A DNA stretch of 64,000 nt from 2-12-FULL-35-15 sp036386835 (GTDB taxonomy: Bacteria > Bacteroidota > Bacteroidia > 2-12-FULL-35-15), in NCBI GenBank assembly GCA_036386835.1, contig DASVUX010000027.1:89506-153505 (forward strand). Direction: 5' to 3'. The notes under the pieces are model-generated. The model saw only the letters and a list, made by a program, of their open reading frames with translations, did no database searches and had not been told where the DNA came from. Each line of letters begins with the position of its first letter. The first letter of the stretch is position 1. The translations under genes were made by a program, and so were the position numbers. Shown piece after piece: positions 62,480 through 64,000 of the stretch.

Positions 62480-63789
62480 ATGAAAACACTTCTTATACTA
62501 TTTCTCTCGTGTTCTATACTATAGTTTCAATGAGTCAGCAAATTGCCTGGACCAATACTATTGCTTATTCTTTAGCAAATTCAATCGCGGGAATGGCTCA
62601 GGATGGGCAAGGGAATATTTACGTGGCTGGTGATTTTAGCGATTCTGATGCACAGTTTTATGGAGTTTTTATTAAAAAATATAATTCAATGGGAACACTT
62701 ATATGGGAAGATACGACTCAATGCGTTCAATCCAAAATCATAAGCATTTCTATAGAACAAGGGTCGCTTTATATATCCGGATATTATGGAGCCTTAGGTC
62801 AGACTTCCCAGATTAAATTTGGAAGTATAACATTAACTAAACCTGATTCAATCGCCAATAACGGATACATTGTAAAATATGATCTCTCAGGAAACGTACT
62901 GTGGGCCAATCAACTTTATGGGGCAGGAGGAAAGGTTGAAGCAATTGGTAATTCTGTTTATTTAACTGGCGGAATTAATGACTGGTCCCCGCCAACGGAC
63001 CCATACAGCGGAGGATTTGTAGCAAAATATGAAAGCACTTCAGGAGCACTCGCTTGGGTTCAGAATGTATATTCACATCCAGGAGATTTTATAAAAGGCT
63101 TTGGTAATACCATTTTTGTAAAGCATGGGAAAAGCTATACTGGAGGAACAAAAATAGATCTGTTTGATACCTTAGGAACACAGGTCTGGTCAAGATCCAC
63201 GGGCACAGGTTACGTGTGGGAATTGGCAACAGATAGTTATGGAAACTGTTATCTTATTGCATACGGGGGCTCCGGCTTTGTGATTAAAAAAATAAATCAA
63301 TTTGGAGCAGATGACTGGAATACATATAATGATAGTTCTTCTCTCTATAATGCATACGTTCAAAATGACACTATTTATACTTGTGGAATGACAAAAGATT
63401 TCACCGGTACGCCTTCGGCTAGAAATAGCTCTGTTATCTTATATAATTCTTCCACTGGTCAAATTCTACAATCATCAGAGTATGATATCACCCCGGGCTA
63501 TCCTGATCAAGCGGACTTTATCTTGCCGAATGACGAGGGATTGTATATCGCTGGAAAGGGTGGCAGCCAGGGAAGTGTAGTTTATATTTCTAAAATTGCT
63601 TATTTAGAGCCTACTGTAGTAAATGATATACAATCACAAAACGATATAATATTATTTCCTAATCCTGCAATCAACGGGTTTACAATCTCTGGAAATTTAC
63701 AGCAGAATGTTAAATCCTTAAATATCGTGTTGAAGTCGAGCACCGGACAAATTGTATATAGAAAGAATCTTCAAAACGTTTGCGGAGAA
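62480..63789 (+). pseudogene. Decayed secreted beta-propeller gene with truncated T9SS sorting domain
   Basis: The main frame (GTG at 62509 to TAA at 63801, 430 codons) encodes a repeat protein with SBBP-like beta-propeller units (NSIAGMAQDGQGNIYVAGDF, KYDLSGNVLWANQL, ATDSYGNCYLIAYG) and the first half of a type A sorting domain (ILFPNPAINGFTISGNL, LKSSTGQIVYRKNL). Two defects are visible. First, a good signal peptide starts at ATG 62480 (MKTLLILFLS) in another frame; shifting by one base near 62507-62515 joins it to VFYTIVSMSQQIAW. Second, the sorting domain stops about 25 residues early, where a foreign sequence on the opposite strand begins (63790). The gene is therefore probably inactive. 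Confidence 0.75.
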
Positions 63790-63876
63790 TGTTACACGTA
63801 AATAAATTGGGGTTAAACCGTCCGTAGTGGATTTTGTTCTTTTTAGTAAAAAAAGAATGGACATTTTTGTTTGCAT
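63790..63876 (-). pseudogene. N-terminal fragment of a tyrosine recombinase/integrase
   Basis: On the minus strand, ATG at 63876 is preceded by a perfect ribosome-binding site AGGAGGT (63887-63881). The first 29 codons read MQTKMSILFLLKR, then TKSTTDGLTPIYLRVT, which is the standard N-terminal arm-binding domain start of Bacteroidota site-specific tyrosine recombinases. After RVT the frame runs into the antisense of the truncated sorting domain and stops at 63718. So only the first 29 residues of the integrase remain. The upstream region 63888-64000 has no other gene and may hold the element's promoter or an attachment site. Confidence 0.8.
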
Positions 63877-64000
63877 AGATACCTCCTTTATTAGTTTGTA
63901 AAATTAGTTTCATTCAAACTATCAAACAAGATGTTCAAATTCTGAACTGCTTATCTGACAAGGGATGTAGCGAAATTCGGGTATCCTAAATGTGCATTTT

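Overview
The window looks like a chromosomal segment of a free-living member of the Bacteroidota. Supporting signs are promoters of the TAnnTTTG type close to start codons, Por-type (T9SS) C-terminal sorting domains on large secreted proteins, a DUF5686/carboxypeptidase-like outer-membrane protein, a BT_3928-like MauE/thioredoxin protein, an alpha/beta-fused 2-oxoacid dehydrogenase E1, and TPR/SpoIIE phosphatase receptors. There is no rRNA or tRNA gene that I can recognise and no CRISPR array.

Layout. 0-1.9 kb: a small plus-strand set (extradiol dioxygenase-like YgiD, a YciI-like small enzyme, a pirin). 2-7.6 kb: a minus-strand run with a TPMT-like methyltransferase, a DUF5686 outer-membrane protein, 23S rRNA methyltransferase RlmD and a secreted transglutaminase-like protein. 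7.6-16.6 kb: metabolic and housekeeping genes (ornithine aminotransferase, fused E1, S37 peptidase, DbpA-like helicase, a stand-alone H-NOX haem sensor, CsbD, crotonase). 16.9-23 kb: a translationally coupled four-gene operon with one full-length TPR-TM-coiled-coil-SpoIIE protein, two TPR proteins that stop just before the phosphatase domain, and one free phosphatase. 23.1-30.1 kb: PaaZ, a glycerolipid-type acyltransferase, a C45 Ntn-hydrolase, AcpS and a PaaK-like ligase. 30.1-40.7 kb: secreted and periplasmic proteins (RCC1-repeat T9SS cargo, OmpA/PD40, an M48 peptidase, orphans), bracketed by a broken and an intact copy of the same small secreted protein. 40.7-48.9 kb: a membrane thioredoxin, three FAD oxidoreductases (one with flavin-halogenase motifs) and an ABC-2 exporter. 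49-52 kb: an AT-rich 980-residue LRR-Roc-COR protein with a C-terminal PD-(D/E)XK nuclease. 52-62 kb: a saccharopine/alanine dehydrogenase-like enzyme, small putative stress proteins, a second complete TPR-SpoIIE protein, and a 1439-residue T9SS enzyme joining a GH26 domain to a metallophosphoesterase. 62.5-64 kb: a decayed T9SS gene cut off exactly where the start of a tyrosine-recombinase gene is joined to it on the other strand.

The observations most worth attention are the LRR-Roc-COR-nuclease fusion (a candidate NLR-like sensor-effector), the split TPR/SpoIIE operon, the recombination scar with an integrase N-terminus at 63.79 kb, the nine-unit 25/51-bp repeat array at 43.5 kb, and the orphan H-NOX. 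Reading frames and motifs were read directly; family names rest on recalled family signatures, and no database search was run.
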